Both the position numbers and the translations under genes were made by a program. From the NCBI RefSeq assembly GCF_002101555.1, contig NZ_LQOL01000058.1:151560-215559 (forward strand): 64,000 bases of DNA, given 5' to 3'. The DNA is from Mycolicibacterium canariasense. GTDB lineage: Bacteria; Actinomycetota; Actinomycetes; Mycobacteriales; Mycobacteriaceae. Under the pieces are notes generated by a model that was given only the letters and a program-made list of their open reading frames with translations, had not been told where the DNA came from and did not search any database. The number at the start of each line of letters is the position of its first letter. Position 1 is the stretch's first letter. Of this stretch, positions 43,547 to 51,655 are shown one piece after another.

Positions 43547-43561
43547 GCTAACACTGTTCGC
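43547..43561. promoter_or_regulatory. TetR operator 2 (one mismatch)
   Basis: GCTAACACTGTTCGC repeats the first operator with two changes, ending 29 bp before the acyl-CoA dehydrogenase ATG at 43591. It lies close to where that gene's promoter must be, so occupancy would block it. Confidence 0.7.
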
Positions 43562-43590
43562 TATTGGGCGCCAGCCCAGAGGAGACACCG

Positions 43591-44748
43591 ATGCGCAGGA
43601 CCGTTTTCACCGAAGAGCACGAGGACTTCCGATCGATGATCCGCGCGTTCATCGAATCCGAGGTCGTGCCGGTCTACGACAAATGGTTCGAAGACGGCAT
43701 CGCGCCCCGGGACTTCTACTACAAACTCGGCGAACTGGGCATCTTCGGGATCGAGATCCCCACCGAATACGGCGGCGCCGGGCTCGACTCGTACAAGTTC
43801 CAGGCCATCATCACCGAGGAGTGTGCCCGCGCCGGCGTGTCCTTCGGCGGCTCCAGCGTGCACGTCGGCCTGTGCCTGCCCTACCTGAAGGCACTGGCCA
43901 CCGAGGAACAGAAACAGCGTTGGTACCCGGGCATGCTCAGTGGCGAGACGATGTTCGCGATCGCGATGACCGAGCCAGGAACCGGCTCGGATCTGGCCGG
44001 AATACGCACCACGGCAAAGCCTTCCGGTGATGGAACGCACTACGTGCTGAACGGCTCGAAGACCTTCATCACCGGTGGCGTGCACGCCGACCGGGTCATC
44101 GTGTGCGCCCGCACCGCACCGCCGCGCGAAGACGACCGCCGGTTCGGCATCACCCTGCTGGTGGTGGACACCAAGTCCGCCGGGTACCAGGTCGGCCGCA
44201 AGCTGGACAAGCTGGGCCTGCGGGTGTCCGACACCGCCGAGCTGAATTTCACCGACGTGGTCGTGCCCGTCGAAGATGTGCTCGGCGAGGTCAACATGGG
44301 ATTCTCCTACCTCGGACAGAACCTGCCGCGGGAACGCCTCGGCATCGCCGTGGGCGCTTACGCCCAGGCCAAGGCCGCGGTGCGGTTCGCCGCGCAGTAC
44401 ACCAGGGACCGGACGGTGTTCGGCAAGCCCGTCGCGTCATTCCAGAACACCAAGTTCGAGCTGGCCGCATGCCAGGCCGATGTGGATGCCATGGAGGCCG
44501 TTGTCGACCGGGCCATGGAAGCACACGATCTCGACGAGCTGACCCCGGCCGATGCCGCTTCGGCCAAGCTGTTCTGCACCGATGTCGCCTCCCGCGTCAT
44601 CGACCGCTGCCTGCAGCTGCACGGTGGGTACGGGTACATCAACGAGTATCCGATCGCCCGGCTCTACGCCGACAACCGGGTCAGCCGCATCTACGGGGGG
44701 ACCAGCGAGGTGATGAAGATGATCATCGCCAAGAACATGGGGCTGTAG
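43591..44748 (+). CDS. Acyl-CoA dehydrogenase
   Basis: A 385-residue FAD-dependent acyl-CoA dehydrogenase, oxidising acyl-CoA to enoyl-CoA. Landmarks: IEIPTEYGGAGLDSYKFQAI, FAIAMTEPGTGSDLAGIRTT (FAD-binding signature), KTFITGGVHADRVIVCARTA and near the C-terminus LQLHGGYGYINEYPIARLYA followed by RISRIYGGTSEVMKMIIAKN-like residues (here VSRIYGGTSEVMKMIIAKN). The catalytic Glu is expected near GGYGYINEYP. ATG 43591 has GAGGAGA upstream (43578-43584). Under probable control of the divergent TetR. Chain-length preference unknown. Confidence 0.92.
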   Translation: MRRTVFTEEHEDFRSMIRAFIESEVVPVYDKWFEDGIAPRDFYYKLGELGIFGIEIPTEYGGAGLDSYKFQAIITEECARAGVSFGGSSVHVGLCLPYLKALATEEQKQRWYPGMLSGETMFAIAMTEPGTGSDLAGIRTTAKPSGDGTHYVLNGSKTFITGGVHADRVIVCARTAPPREDDRRFGITLLVVDTKSAGYQVGRKLDKLGLRVSDTAELNFTDVVVPVEDVLGEVNMGFSYLGQNLPRERLGIAVGAYAQAKAAVRFAAQYTRDRTVFGKPVASFQNTKFELAACQADVDAMEAVVDRAMEAHDLDELTPADAASAKLFCTDVASRVIDRCLQLHGGYGYINEYPIARLYADNRVSRIYGGTSEVMKMIIAKNMGL

Positions 44749-44751
44749 CGC

Positions 44752-45066
44752 TCAGGGCGTCCAGGTTCCGTACGGGACAAGGGGATTCGTCCCGTACGGA
44801 ATGTGCGGGTTCGCCCCGCCGACCGACTGTTCGCGCGGGATCACGATGGTGGGCACATGCTGGTTCGGGCTGCCGGCCGCAGGTCGCGGCGCCAGATCGG
44901 CCGGCACGTGGGGTGGCAACACCACCGCGCCGCCCGGCCCGGCATCGGATACCGCGGCCGGACCGGGCGGAGCGCTCGGGTCGTTGAGGGGCAGCGTGTC
45001 CGCACCCATGAAGGTGCCCACTCCGACAAGAATTTTCGCCGCTCCCGCGGTCAACATTTCGATCAT
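44752..45066 (-). CDS. Proline-rich small protein with PYGT repeats
   Basis: A 104-residue product of MIEMLTAGAAKILVGVGTFM type at the N-terminus, a possible signal or membrane segment, then a Pro/Ala/Gly-rich region and the C-terminus NPHIPYGTNPLVPYGTWTP, with the unit PYGT repeated twice. Start codon is uncertain: ATG 45066 is chosen, but GTG 45096 and ATG 45057 are in frame. The PYGT repeat is encoded by the arms of a perfect inverted repeat (44766-44801). I recognise no family. It converges with the acyl-CoA dehydrogenase gene, 3 bp apart. Confidence 0.55.
   Translation of the reverse strand: MIEMLTAGAAKILVGVGTFMGADTLPLNDPSAPPGPAAVSDAGPGGAVVLPPHVPADLAPRPAAGSPNQHVPTIVIPREQSVGGANPHIPYGTNPLVPYGTWTP
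44766..44801. repeat. 13-bp inverted repeat at the end of convergent genes
   Basis: TTCCGTACGGGAC (44766-44778) and GTCCCGTACGGAA (44789-44801) pair perfectly around a 10-base loop. It lies 17 bp after the acyl-CoA dehydrogenase stop and inside the 3' end of the proline-rich gene on the other strand, where the arms encode the repeated Pro-Tyr-Gly-Thr. It could serve as the dehydrogenase gene's terminator. Confidence 0.75.
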
Positions 45067-45131
45067 GTGTTCCACGATGCCGCAGATGTGCGCCACCGGC
45101 CGCTATCTCTAAGCGACCTCATATCAAAGCA

Positions 45132-46313
45132 TCACGGGTGCAAGACGACTTTCACCGCGCCGTGTTCCTTCTTTTGCAGTGCTTCATAAGCCCACGGCGC
45201 CTGCTCGAGCGGCAGCACATGAGTGGCGAAATCCTCGACGCCCAAGGGGTCGTCGTCGACCAGCAACGGCATGATGTCGGGCACCCAGCGCTTCACGTTC
45301 GCCTGCCCCATCCGCAACTGCACCTGCTTGTCGAACAGCGTCAACATCGGCAGGGGATCGGCGGCGCCGCCGTAGACCCCGATGATCGAGATGGTGCCGC
45401 CACGGCGCACCGCGTCGATGGCGGTGTACAGCGCGTCCAGCCGATCGATCCCGGCCTTCTGCATGAGTGGCTTTGCCACGGCGTCGGGAAGCAGTGCAGT
45501 CATCTGCTGCAAGGCTTTTGCGACCGGAGAGCCATGTGCCTCCATGCCCACCGCGTCGATCACCGAGTCGGCACCGCGTCCGTCGGTCCGGGACCGGATG
45601 ACCTCGCCGATCGGCGCATCCGTGGTGCCGGCGTCGATCACCTCGACGCCCCGTGCGGCCGCCCGGGCCAGCCGTTCCGGAACCAGGTCGACGGCGATCA
45701 CCCGGTAGCCCAGCTGCGCCGCGATGCGGGCCGACATGTCACCGATGGGGCCGAGCCCGATGACGGCCACGGTACCGCCGTCGGGAATGTCGGCGTAGGC
45801 GACGGCCTGCCAAGCGGTCGGCAGCACATCGGACAGGTAGACGAAGCGGCTGTCCGGCGGTCCCTCCGGCACCTTGATGTGGGTGAATGCTGCGTGCGGC
45901 ACGCGCAGGAACTCGGCCTGCCCACCGGGCACCGAACCGTAGAGCTCGGAATAGCCGAACAGGGCTGCCCCGGTACCGTGTGTGCGCACTTGGGTGGTTT
46001 CGCATTGGGTGTACAGCTGCCGGTCACACATGAAGCAACTGCCACAGGAGATTTGGAACGGTATCACCACACGGTCTCCGACCGCGAGGTTCGTCACGTC
46101 GGCGCCCACCTCGCGCACGATGCCCATCGGTTCGTGTCCGAGGATGTCACCCGGCCGCATGAATGCCCCGAGGACCTCGTACAGGTGCAGGTCGGAACCG
46201 CAGATATTGGTGGAGGTGACTTCGATGATCGCGTCGCCGGGCTCCTGGATCTTCGGATCAGGGAAGGTCTCCACGCGGACGTCCCGTTTTCCTTGCCAGC
46301 TCACCGCTCGCAT
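45132..46313 (-). CDS. Zinc-dependent alcohol/formaldehyde dehydrogenase-like protein
   Basis: A 393-residue medium-chain dehydrogenase. Catalytic zinc residues are in STNICGSDLHLYEVLG and LGHEPMGIVREVG, structural zinc cysteines in CGSCFMCDRQLYTQC, and the NAD-binding motif is VIGLGPIGDMSARIAAQLG. The large insertion and the GTTDAPIGEVIRSRTDGRGA region make it similar to glutathione-independent formaldehyde dehydrogenases. It begins at ATG 46313, inside the last 56 bp of the FAD/Rieske gene, and is on the same strand, so the two are probably co-translated. Likely oxidises a primary alcohol or aldehyde; substrate unknown. Confidence 0.88.
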   Translation of the reverse strand: MRAVSWQGKRDVRVETFPDPKIQEPGDAIIEVTSTNICGSDLHLYEVLGAFMRPGDILGHEPMGIVREVGADVTNLAVGDRVVIPFQISCGSCFMCDRQLYTQCETTQVRTHGTGAALFGYSELYGSVPGGQAEFLRVPHAAFTHIKVPEGPPDSRFVYLSDVLPTAWQAVAYADIPDGGTVAVIGLGPIGDMSARIAAQLGYRVIAVDLVPERLARAAARGVEVIDAGTTDAPIGEVIRSRTDGRGADSVIDAVGMEAHGSPVAKALQQMTALLPDAVAKPLMQKAGIDRLDALYTAIDAVRRGGTISIIGVYGGAADPLPMLTLFDKQVQLRMGQANVKRWVPDIMPLLVDDDPLGVEDFATHVLPLEQAPWAYEALQKKEHGAVKVVLHP

Positions 46314-47862
46314 CTGAGGCTCCTTCCGCGCCGCGCGGCGCATCATCGATTGGCGAAAGTCCCTTGGTAGCAGTACCTTCCAGTAACGAGCCGTCGGGCG
46401 CGAAGCGTGAACCGTGCAGCGGGCATTCCCATGCCTGGTCGACGTTGTTCCACCCCACGATGCCACCGAGGTGCGGGCAGACTGCCGACACCGTGCGCCG
46501 GCTCCCGTCCACCACAGAGGTGGCGTGTGGCCTCCACAACGGGCACGTGACCGCACCGCCACTGTCGTGTGGTGCCGATGCGCTCGAAATGACCGGCGTC
46601 AACCAGCCTTTCGCGAGATTGATGCCGACTTCCACGTTGTCCTTGACCGCCGTGGTGAGCCCGGCCAGCTCGTGAGTGCTCCAGCTGCCGAACGCTTGCG
46701 CCCAATCCATCCGCCCGCCGAGGATGCGCGCGGACAGCGCCAGTGCGGCCGCCACCCCGTTGGTCATGCCCCATTTGTCGAATCCGGTCGCGACGAAAAT
46801 GCGGTCGGTTTTCGGCAGCAGCGGTCCGACGTAGGGCAGTTCGGCGGCGGGGTGGTAGTCCTGCGCAGACCAGCGATGTGTCTGGACCGCGCCCGGGTAG
46901 TGCACCGCGGCCCAGCGGGCGAGTTCGTCGACGGCGGCGGCCTCGTCACCACCGCGGCCCACCGGATGGCCGGCGCCGGCCACGATCAGCTTGTCACCCT
47001 CAGGGCTGGGGGCATAGCGCACCGATCGGGTGGGGGAGTCCACCGAGATGTACATCGACCGGGTGATGTCCCCGGGAACGTCGAAAGCCATGCAGTACGA
47101 ACGTTGCGCCTTGAGACGCGCGAAGAAGCCGCCCCGGTCCAGGATGGGTGTCCCGGTGGCCAGGACGCAGCGGTCGGCCGTGACGGAGAAGTGTCGGTCC
47201 CGGGTGTCGTCGGCGGCATGGCTCATGCGCAGATCCACCCGCAGCGGTCCGGTGCCGGATATCGACGTGGCGCGCACGCCCTGCAGCACGGTGCCGCCGT
47301 GTGTTTCTAGTTCCACCACCAGGCTGTCCAGGAAGGGGATCGGGTCGATCTGGGCCTGGTCGCGTAGCCGAACACCGCCGGCAAACGGGAAGGGAACGTC
47401 GGCCGAATCCAGCCACTCGGGATCCAGACCGCCGCCGCGGCAGGCATCGAACACCGCTCGCACGGTCGGCAGGCCCTGGGCGGTCTGGGCGTAGGCGTGA
47501 TCGTCCTCGCGCTGCGTCGACAGGCCATGGTCGGCGCAATGGCGCAGCAGCCAGTCTCGCCCTTCCTTGTTGCCCGCGACATAGGCTTCCAGCACCGACG
47601 TGCCGTGTTTGGCCGCGAGGCGGGCCAGCTTGCTGCCCTGCAGCAGGGTCACCTTGCCGGTGGTGTTCCCGGTGGCGCCCGCGCCGATGTGCCGGGCTTC
47701 CACCACGGTCACCCGCTTGCCGGCGCGGGCCAGCAAGACCGCCGTGGTCAGGCCGGTCAAACCCGCGCCGACGACGATCACGTCCGCGGCTTCCGGTGTG
47801 GCTGTCAGAGCCGGTGCCGGTGTCGCGGCCTCGATACGGTCGGTGGTCCACAGCGACGACAT
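46258..47862 (-). CDS. FAD-dependent oxidoreductase with C-terminal Rieske domain
   Basis: A 534-residue protein. Residues about 25-400 are a DAO-type FAD oxidoreductase (ADVIVVGAGLTGLTTAVLLA, then GAGATGNTTGKVTLLQG) and residues about 430-510 a Rieske 2Fe-2S domain with the ligands in SAVCPHLGGIVGWNNVDQAW and ECPLHGSRFAPDGSLLEG. Enzymes with this layout oxidise amines or alcohols by passing electrons through the Rieske centre. The start is ATG 47862; the C-terminus overlaps the alcohol dehydrogenase gene by 56 bp, an unusually long overlap, and its last about 20 residues are poorly conserved-looking. Confidence 0.88.
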   Translation of the reverse strand: MSSLWTTDRIEAATPAPALTATPEAADVIVVGAGLTGLTTAVLLARAGKRVTVVEARHIGAGATGNTTGKVTLLQGSKLARLAAKHGTSVLEAYVAGNKEGRDWLLRHCADHGLSTQREDDHAYAQTAQGLPTVRAVFDACRGGGLDPEWLDSADVPFPFAGGVRLRDQAQIDPIPFLDSLVVELETHGGTVLQGVRATSISGTGPLRVDLRMSHAADDTRDRHFSVTADRCVLATGTPILDRGGFFARLKAQRSYCMAFDVPGDITRSMYISVDSPTRSVRYAPSPEGDKLIVAGAGHPVGRGGDEAAAVDELARWAAVHYPGAVQTHRWSAQDYHPAAELPYVGPLLPKTDRIFVATGFDKWGMTNGVAAALALSARILGGRMDWAQAFGSWSTHELAGLTTAVKDNVEVGINLAKGWLTPVISSASAPHDSGGAVTCPLWRPHATSVVDGSRRTVSAVCPHLGGIVGWNNVDQAWECPLHGSRFAPDGSLLEGTATKGLSPIDDAPRGAEGASDASGELARKTGRPRGDLP

Positions 47863-47903
47863 GCGGTGTGGCTACCCTGTCGCGGCGTCGTCAAACCCGC
47901 CGG

Positions 47904-48125
47904 TCAGCATCGCAACTTGTGCGCCGCGGTGGAGACCGATCGTCGTCCCGGAAGGAGCCGTCGCATCGAGGCGGCCACGGCCGTGGTCCGGCCGTCGGCT
48001 TCGAGCATGGTGACGTCCCAGCCGGCGGCCACCAGGGCGGCCGCTGCGGTGACGCCGTTGCGTCCGGTTCCGATGACGACGGCATCGGGTGTATCGATCG
48101 GTGGCAAGGGAGAACGCTTTCTCAT
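47904..48125 (-). pseudogene. Truncated N-terminus of a phytoene-desaturase-like FAD enzyme
   Basis: From ATG 48125 a 73-residue frame gives MRKRSPLPPIDTPDAVVIGT followed by GRNGVTAAAALVAAGWDVTM, the FAD/NAD-binding Rossmann motif of the CrtI-like oxidoreductase group (usually GAGPNG-L). After LEADGRTTAVAASMRRLLPG the homology ends and the frame stops at 47904, whereas such enzymes are about 500 residues long. The remainder was probably deleted; the intact FAD/Rieske gene lies directly downstream on the same strand. Confidence 0.6.
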
Positions 48126-48238
48126 CGGTGTGTGCACATGTGGCTGGGCCGGAAAATCGCCGCAGGCCATCGCCGTGGCGAGCACCCGTGGTACCTCGTG
48201 TCGGCGGCGCTGAAACCGCCGCACACCGGTGTGCTACC

Positions 48239-48575
48239 TCACACCCTGGTGGTGAGCTGCCCTCCGGCGGCGCGCCATTGGATCAGCCCACCGCTCATGT
48301 TCACCGCCTCGAAGCCGTTCTCTACCAACAGGTTCGCCGCACCCGCCGAGCGCAGGCCGCCGGCGCAGAAGGTAATGTGCATCCGGTCCTCCGGCAACTC
48401 CAGCCAGCGCTGCGGCAAGCGCCTCCAGCGGAATGTGCACGGCGCCAGGAATGTGCACCCGATTCCATTCGAACTCGCGACGGACATCGACCACGAGCGC
48501 CCCCTCGGCCACCAACCGGACCGCCTCGGATGCGCTGACCGCCGGCGGCCGTTTCAGGAAGTGGCGAAAGCTCAT
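48239..48575 (-). pseudogene. Rhodanese-domain gene with a 4-bp duplication frameshift
   Basis: The first part, from ATG 48575, reads MSFRHFLKRPPAVSASEAVR and GALVVDVRREFEWNRVHIPG, an ordinary rhodanese start. Then the frame shifts: the tail LPEDRMHITFCAGGLRSAGA and NGFEAVNMSGGLIQWRAAGG, with the active-site Cys (TFCAGGLRSAG), lies in another frame ending at 48239. Removing one of two adjacent CCAG units (48400-48403, 48404-48407) restores AALELPED exactly. So a tandem 4-bp duplication broke a thiosulfate-sulfurtransferase-type protein of about 112 residues. A sequencing error is the alternative. Confidence 0.72.
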
Positions 48576-48628
48576 CGGCTCCTCGCCTCCCACCGCACGT
48601 TCATCATGGTGAGGACGACGACGATCGC

Positions 48629-48868
48629 CTACAGCAGGTTGAAGATGCCGGCCAGCATGCCGAGCCGCCGCAACGCGGCAGCGGCCTGCGGCGCGTCGAG
48701 TGCCTCGAGCTGTCGGGGTGCGATCTGCAGTGCGAGCAGGCCGCCGGCGGCCGCCGTCAACACCATCGCGACGATGGTCCAGATTTCGGTGGCCCGGCCC
48801 TGCACCATCGCGAGCAGTACCCCGACCAGGGGCACGACCAGCGCGAGGGTGCCGTAGAGGCGGGTGAT
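48629..48868 (-). pseudogene. Headless remnant of a small integral membrane protein
   Basis: The minus strand is open from 48868 to a stop at 48629 but has an upstream TAA (48869-48871) and no proper start. It encodes ITRLYGTLALVVPLVGVLLA, then IWTIVAMVLTAAAGGLLALQ and a C-terminal PQAAAALRRLGMLAGIFNLL, i.e. two or three membrane spans of an otherwise longer protein, perhaps of the DUF2269 kind. An internal GTG at 48835 could in theory start a 68-residue peptide. The N-terminal part was probably lost; the EamA gene begins 46 bp away in the opposite direction. Confidence 0.5.
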
Positions 48869-48914
48869 TTAGTGTTCCGGTGACCGTTGCAACATTGCGC
48901 TGTTCGGGCCACCG

Positions 48915-49877
48915 GTGAGCGCACGCGGCTGGGTGCTGTTCGCGGCGATGAGCGTGATCTGGGGCATCCCGTACCTACTGATCAAGATTGCGCTGGAGGG
49001 ACTGTCGGTGCCCGTGCTGGTGCTGGCCCGCACGTTGATCGGCGCCGCGGTGCTGTTGCCGCTGGCGGTGTCCCGCACCAACATCGCAAGCGTCATCGCG
49101 CATTGGAAGCCGTTGCTGGCCTTCGCCTTCTTCGAGATCATCGCGGCGTGGCTGCTGCTCTCCAACGCCGAGCACCACCTCAGCAGCTCGACGACGGGGC
49201 TGCTCATCGCCGCGTCACCGATCATCGCCACGGTGCTGGACCGGATCACCGGAGGTACCCACCGTCTCGGTGCCGGCCGGTGGGCCGGACTGGTGGTCGG
49301 CATCGTCGGCGTGGCCGTGCTGGCGGGGCCGGGTCTGTCCGGCGGGGGAGCATGGCCCATCGCACAGGTGCTGCTGGTGGCCACCTGTTATGCGATTGCC
49401 CCGCTGATCGCCGCGCGGCGCCTCACCGGCGTCCCGGCCTTGCCGTTGACCGCGAGCTGTCTCGCCGTAGCCGCACTGGTGTACGCCGTGCCGGCGGCGT
49501 TGCGGTGGCCGACCGAAATGCCCAGTACACGCGTGCTGGTGGCGACCGTCCTGCTTGCCGTGGTCTGCACGGCACTCGCCTTCATCGTGTTCTTCGCCTT
49601 GATCCGCGAGGTCGGCCCGACCCGCGCCCTGGTGTTCACCTACGTCAACCCGGCGGTGGCCCTGGCCGCCGGCGTGGTGATCCTCGCCGAACCTCTGACG
49701 GTGTTCAACGTGGCCGGGCTGGCGCTCATCCTGGTCGGCTCGGTGCTGGCCACCCGCCGCTCGGCCGGAGAGCCGGTGCCCGCGCCGCCGGTGGTGGGTG
49801 ACGGCGCGCCGGACTACGGTTGCGGCGTCACCGATGGACCTGCAGTCGGCAGGTCTCGATGTGGGCGACGACGGTGA
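48915..49877 (+). CDS. EamA-family exporter
   Basis: A 320-residue DMT-superfamily transporter with ten helices in two EamA repeats: GWVLFAAMSVIWGIPYLLIK, the mid-repeat FFEIIAAWLLLSNAEHHLSS and the second repeat ending TYVNPAVALAAGVVILAEPL, LILVGSVLATRR. The start is GTG 48915. The last about 40 residues are a polar extension that reads into the end of a broken gene on the other strand, so the original stop may have been lost. Substrate (amino acids or metabolites) unknown. Confidence 0.82.
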   Translation: MSARGWVLFAAMSVIWGIPYLLIKIALEGLSVPVLVLARTLIGAAVLLPLAVSRTNIASVIAHWKPLLAFAFFEIIAAWLLLSNAEHHLSSSTTGLLIAASPIIATVLDRITGGTHRLGAGRWAGLVVGIVGVAVLAGPGLSGGGAWPIAQVLLVATCYAIAPLIAARRLTGVPALPLTASCLAVAALVYAVPAALRWPTEMPSTRVLVATVLLAVVCTALAFIVFFALIREVGPTRALVFTYVNPAVALAAGVVILAEPLTVFNVAGLALILVGSVLATRRSAGEPVPAPPVVGDGAPDYGCGVTDGPAVGRSRCGRRR

Positions 49878-50048
49878 TCGGATCGGCTCCGTCGGGGCCG
49901 CCTCGACCACGTGGACGGTCACCGTGTCGGTGCGCTGCACCGGGGCCCACGGCGGCGCCCCCGTGACGACGACAGCGGCGTTCCGACGGTGTGGAGCAAG
50001 TGCCGCGGCGCCGATCAGCGTGAATGTGGCGGCCTTCATCGTGGTCAT
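49828..50048 (-). pseudogene. Frameshifted small exported protein
   Basis: From ATG 50048 (or 50039) the minus strand gives MTTMKAATFTLIGAAALA, a signal-like start, then TDTVTVHVVEAAP. At a C-run around 49890 the sequence makes sense only after adding one base: it continues DGADPITVVAHIETCRLQVH and stops at 49828-49830. Such a product of about 73 residues would be a small exported protein. The call depends on coding-like composition in two successive frames and on the signal-peptide-like start; a real gene is likely but unproven. Confidence 0.35.
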
Positions 50049-50109
50049 GAAGCGAGCGATGGCCGTCGGGCCGGCTACCGATCGCAAATGACCGATACGG
50101 CCGGCGGCC

Positions 50110-50937
50110 TCAGACCGCTTCGTCGTCGGGGGCCGACGTGAGGCGCTCGACCAGGCGGAGCGCCACCGCACGCAGCGGGATGTTCGTATTCTGGCTTTCG
50201 CGGCGAAGACGCTCGAAGGCTTCGTCGGCGTCGATGCCATGAATGGCCATCAACATGCCCTTGGCTTGTTCGATCGGTGCCCGCGTCTCCAACGCCCGCT
50301 GCAGGCCGGTGGCGACGTCCTGGGCCGACCGGTACCGCGCGAAGTCGCCGATGGCGCGCGACACCGATTCAGTCAGCAGGTCCAGGATCTCGGCATCGAA
50401 GCTGTCGAACGCCGATCGGGATCGGCCGTAGAGGTTGAGCGATCCGAGGGTCTGATCCGCGGTCACCAGCGGTGCGGCCAGGAAGCTCCGGATGCCTTCG
50501 GCGCGGGCGGCGGCGGCGAACTGCGGCCAGGTGGCGGCTGCCTCCTCCGCGTCGACAAGCATGATCTGGCGGGTCCGCGCGGCCTCCAGGCACGGGCCTT
50601 CGCCGCTGTCGTACTGCTCGCTGTCCACCCGAAGGGTGCGCTGGTCGGTGTGTACGGCGGTGTACGTGTGTCCGCCGAGGTCGATGGTCACACCGGTACT
50701 GTCGGCTCCCGGAATGGCCTCTTGCGCGATCTGGGCGAGATTCTGCAGCAGGCTCAGCAGTTCGTCCTCGTCGACGACGCTGCGGTTGACCGCCAGCAGC
50801 ATCCGGCCGAGTTCGGTGGCGCTGACCTGCTGCACGCCGACGGCCGCCGCGACCACCAGGTCCGCCGCTTCGGCGGCGTCCTGGTCCGCCGCCGCCGCCG
50901 GCAGTGAGGCATCGGTGCGCCGATCTGAGGACGTCAT
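50110..50937 (-). CDS. GAF and ANTAR domain RNA-binding antiterminator-type regulator
   Basis: A 275-residue regulator. Residues about 40-190 are a GAF sensor domain (TLRVDSEQYDSGEGPCLEAA, ATWPQFAAAARAEGIRSFLA) and residues about 210-265 an ANTAR domain (QRALETRAPIEQAKGMLMAI, DADEAFERLRRESQNTNIPL), the class that binds twin hairpins in mRNA leaders and prevents termination. ATG 50937. GAF-ANTAR proteins are numerous in mycobacteria; their targets are usually in lipid or stress genes. No adjacent candidate target hairpin was found. Confidence 0.9.
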   Translation of the reverse strand: MTSSDRRTDASLPAAAADQDAAEAADLVVAAAVGVQQVSATELGRMLLAVNRSVVDEDELLSLLQNLAQIAQEAIPGADSTGVTIDLGGHTYTAVHTDQRTLRVDSEQYDSGEGPCLEAARTRQIMLVDAEEAAATWPQFAAAARAEGIRSFLAAPLVTADQTLGSLNLYGRSRSAFDSFDAEILDLLTESVSRAIGDFARYRSAQDVATGLQRALETRAPIEQAKGMLMAIHGIDADEAFERLRRESQNTNIPLRAVALRLVERLTSAPDDEAV

Positions 50938-51331
50938 TCAGTCAGTGTGGCACAGTCTCCGCCGTCGGATGAAGCCGCATTTCGTGGTGCTGACCTGCAG
51001 CGGCCCGGGCTCCAGGAGCGGCGTCGGGGCGGGGATACGCCTCGAGGTCACGAACCCGGCGTCGCCCCCTTCTGGCGTGACCGAATCGGCCGCCGTCGTC
51101 CGCTATCCCGAGGCAATCGGCCATTCGGCGCAGGCAGGCCAAGCAGCGCCCAAAGCTCTTCTGGCCAAGCACCATTCGACCTTGGCCGACGTTCTGACAT
51201 GATGGGCGGCAAGGAAGTTCCACCAGAAGTTCTGGTCCGGTGGTGTGGATTCTCTATGAGTCTCGGCAATTTCGCTGATTCTGACCATAGGGTTGATGGT
51301 GACAAACCGAACGGCAAAGGAGACCTGTTCA

Positions 51332-51655
51332 GTGAGAAACGTGTTGGTGCACATGGGCTTGATCGCCGCGGGGCTTGGCTTGGGGCTGCTCGCCAGCGGA
51401 ACAGCTTCTGCCGCACCGTCTTCAGAGATCTCCGCCCAGGAGACCATCAGTCAACTGGAGAGCGAGGGTTATCGGGTGATCGTGAGTCGCGTGGGCAGCG
51501 GATCGATCGACGATTGCACGGTCAGCGCAGTCCGGCAGGGCCGCTCCGTGACCGGCCCGCAACCGCCATCACCGACTGCCAGTTGGACGCTCATGGGGCC
51601 CGGACAAGTGCTGCAGTACACGACCATGCATGTCGATCTGGTGTGCAAGCGATGA
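51332..51655 (+). CDS. Small secreted mycobacterial protein
   Basis: A 107-residue exported protein: signal peptide MRNVLVHMGLIAAGLGLGLL ending ASGTASAAP (cleavage near residue 28), then a mature domain ISAQETISQLESEGYRVIVS and SIDDCTVSAVRQGRSVTG, with a second Cys near the end (HVDLVCKR), probably one disulfide. GTG 51332 is chosen because AAAGGAG (51316-51322) is 9 bases upstream and it begins the signal peptide. Similar short proteins with an xxGYxVIxxxxG motif are common in mycobacteria. It converges with a TetR relic at its 3' end. Confidence 0.78.
   Translation: MRNVLVHMGLIAAGLGLGLLASGTASAAPSSEISAQETISQLESEGYRVIVSRVGSGSIDDCTVSAVRQGRSVTGPQPPSPTASWTLMGPGQVLQYTTMHVDLVCKR

Noticed and set aside
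44842..45030. Alternative minus-strand frame within the proline-rich gene
   Set aside because: It has worse codon bias than the frame chosen and no signal peptide.
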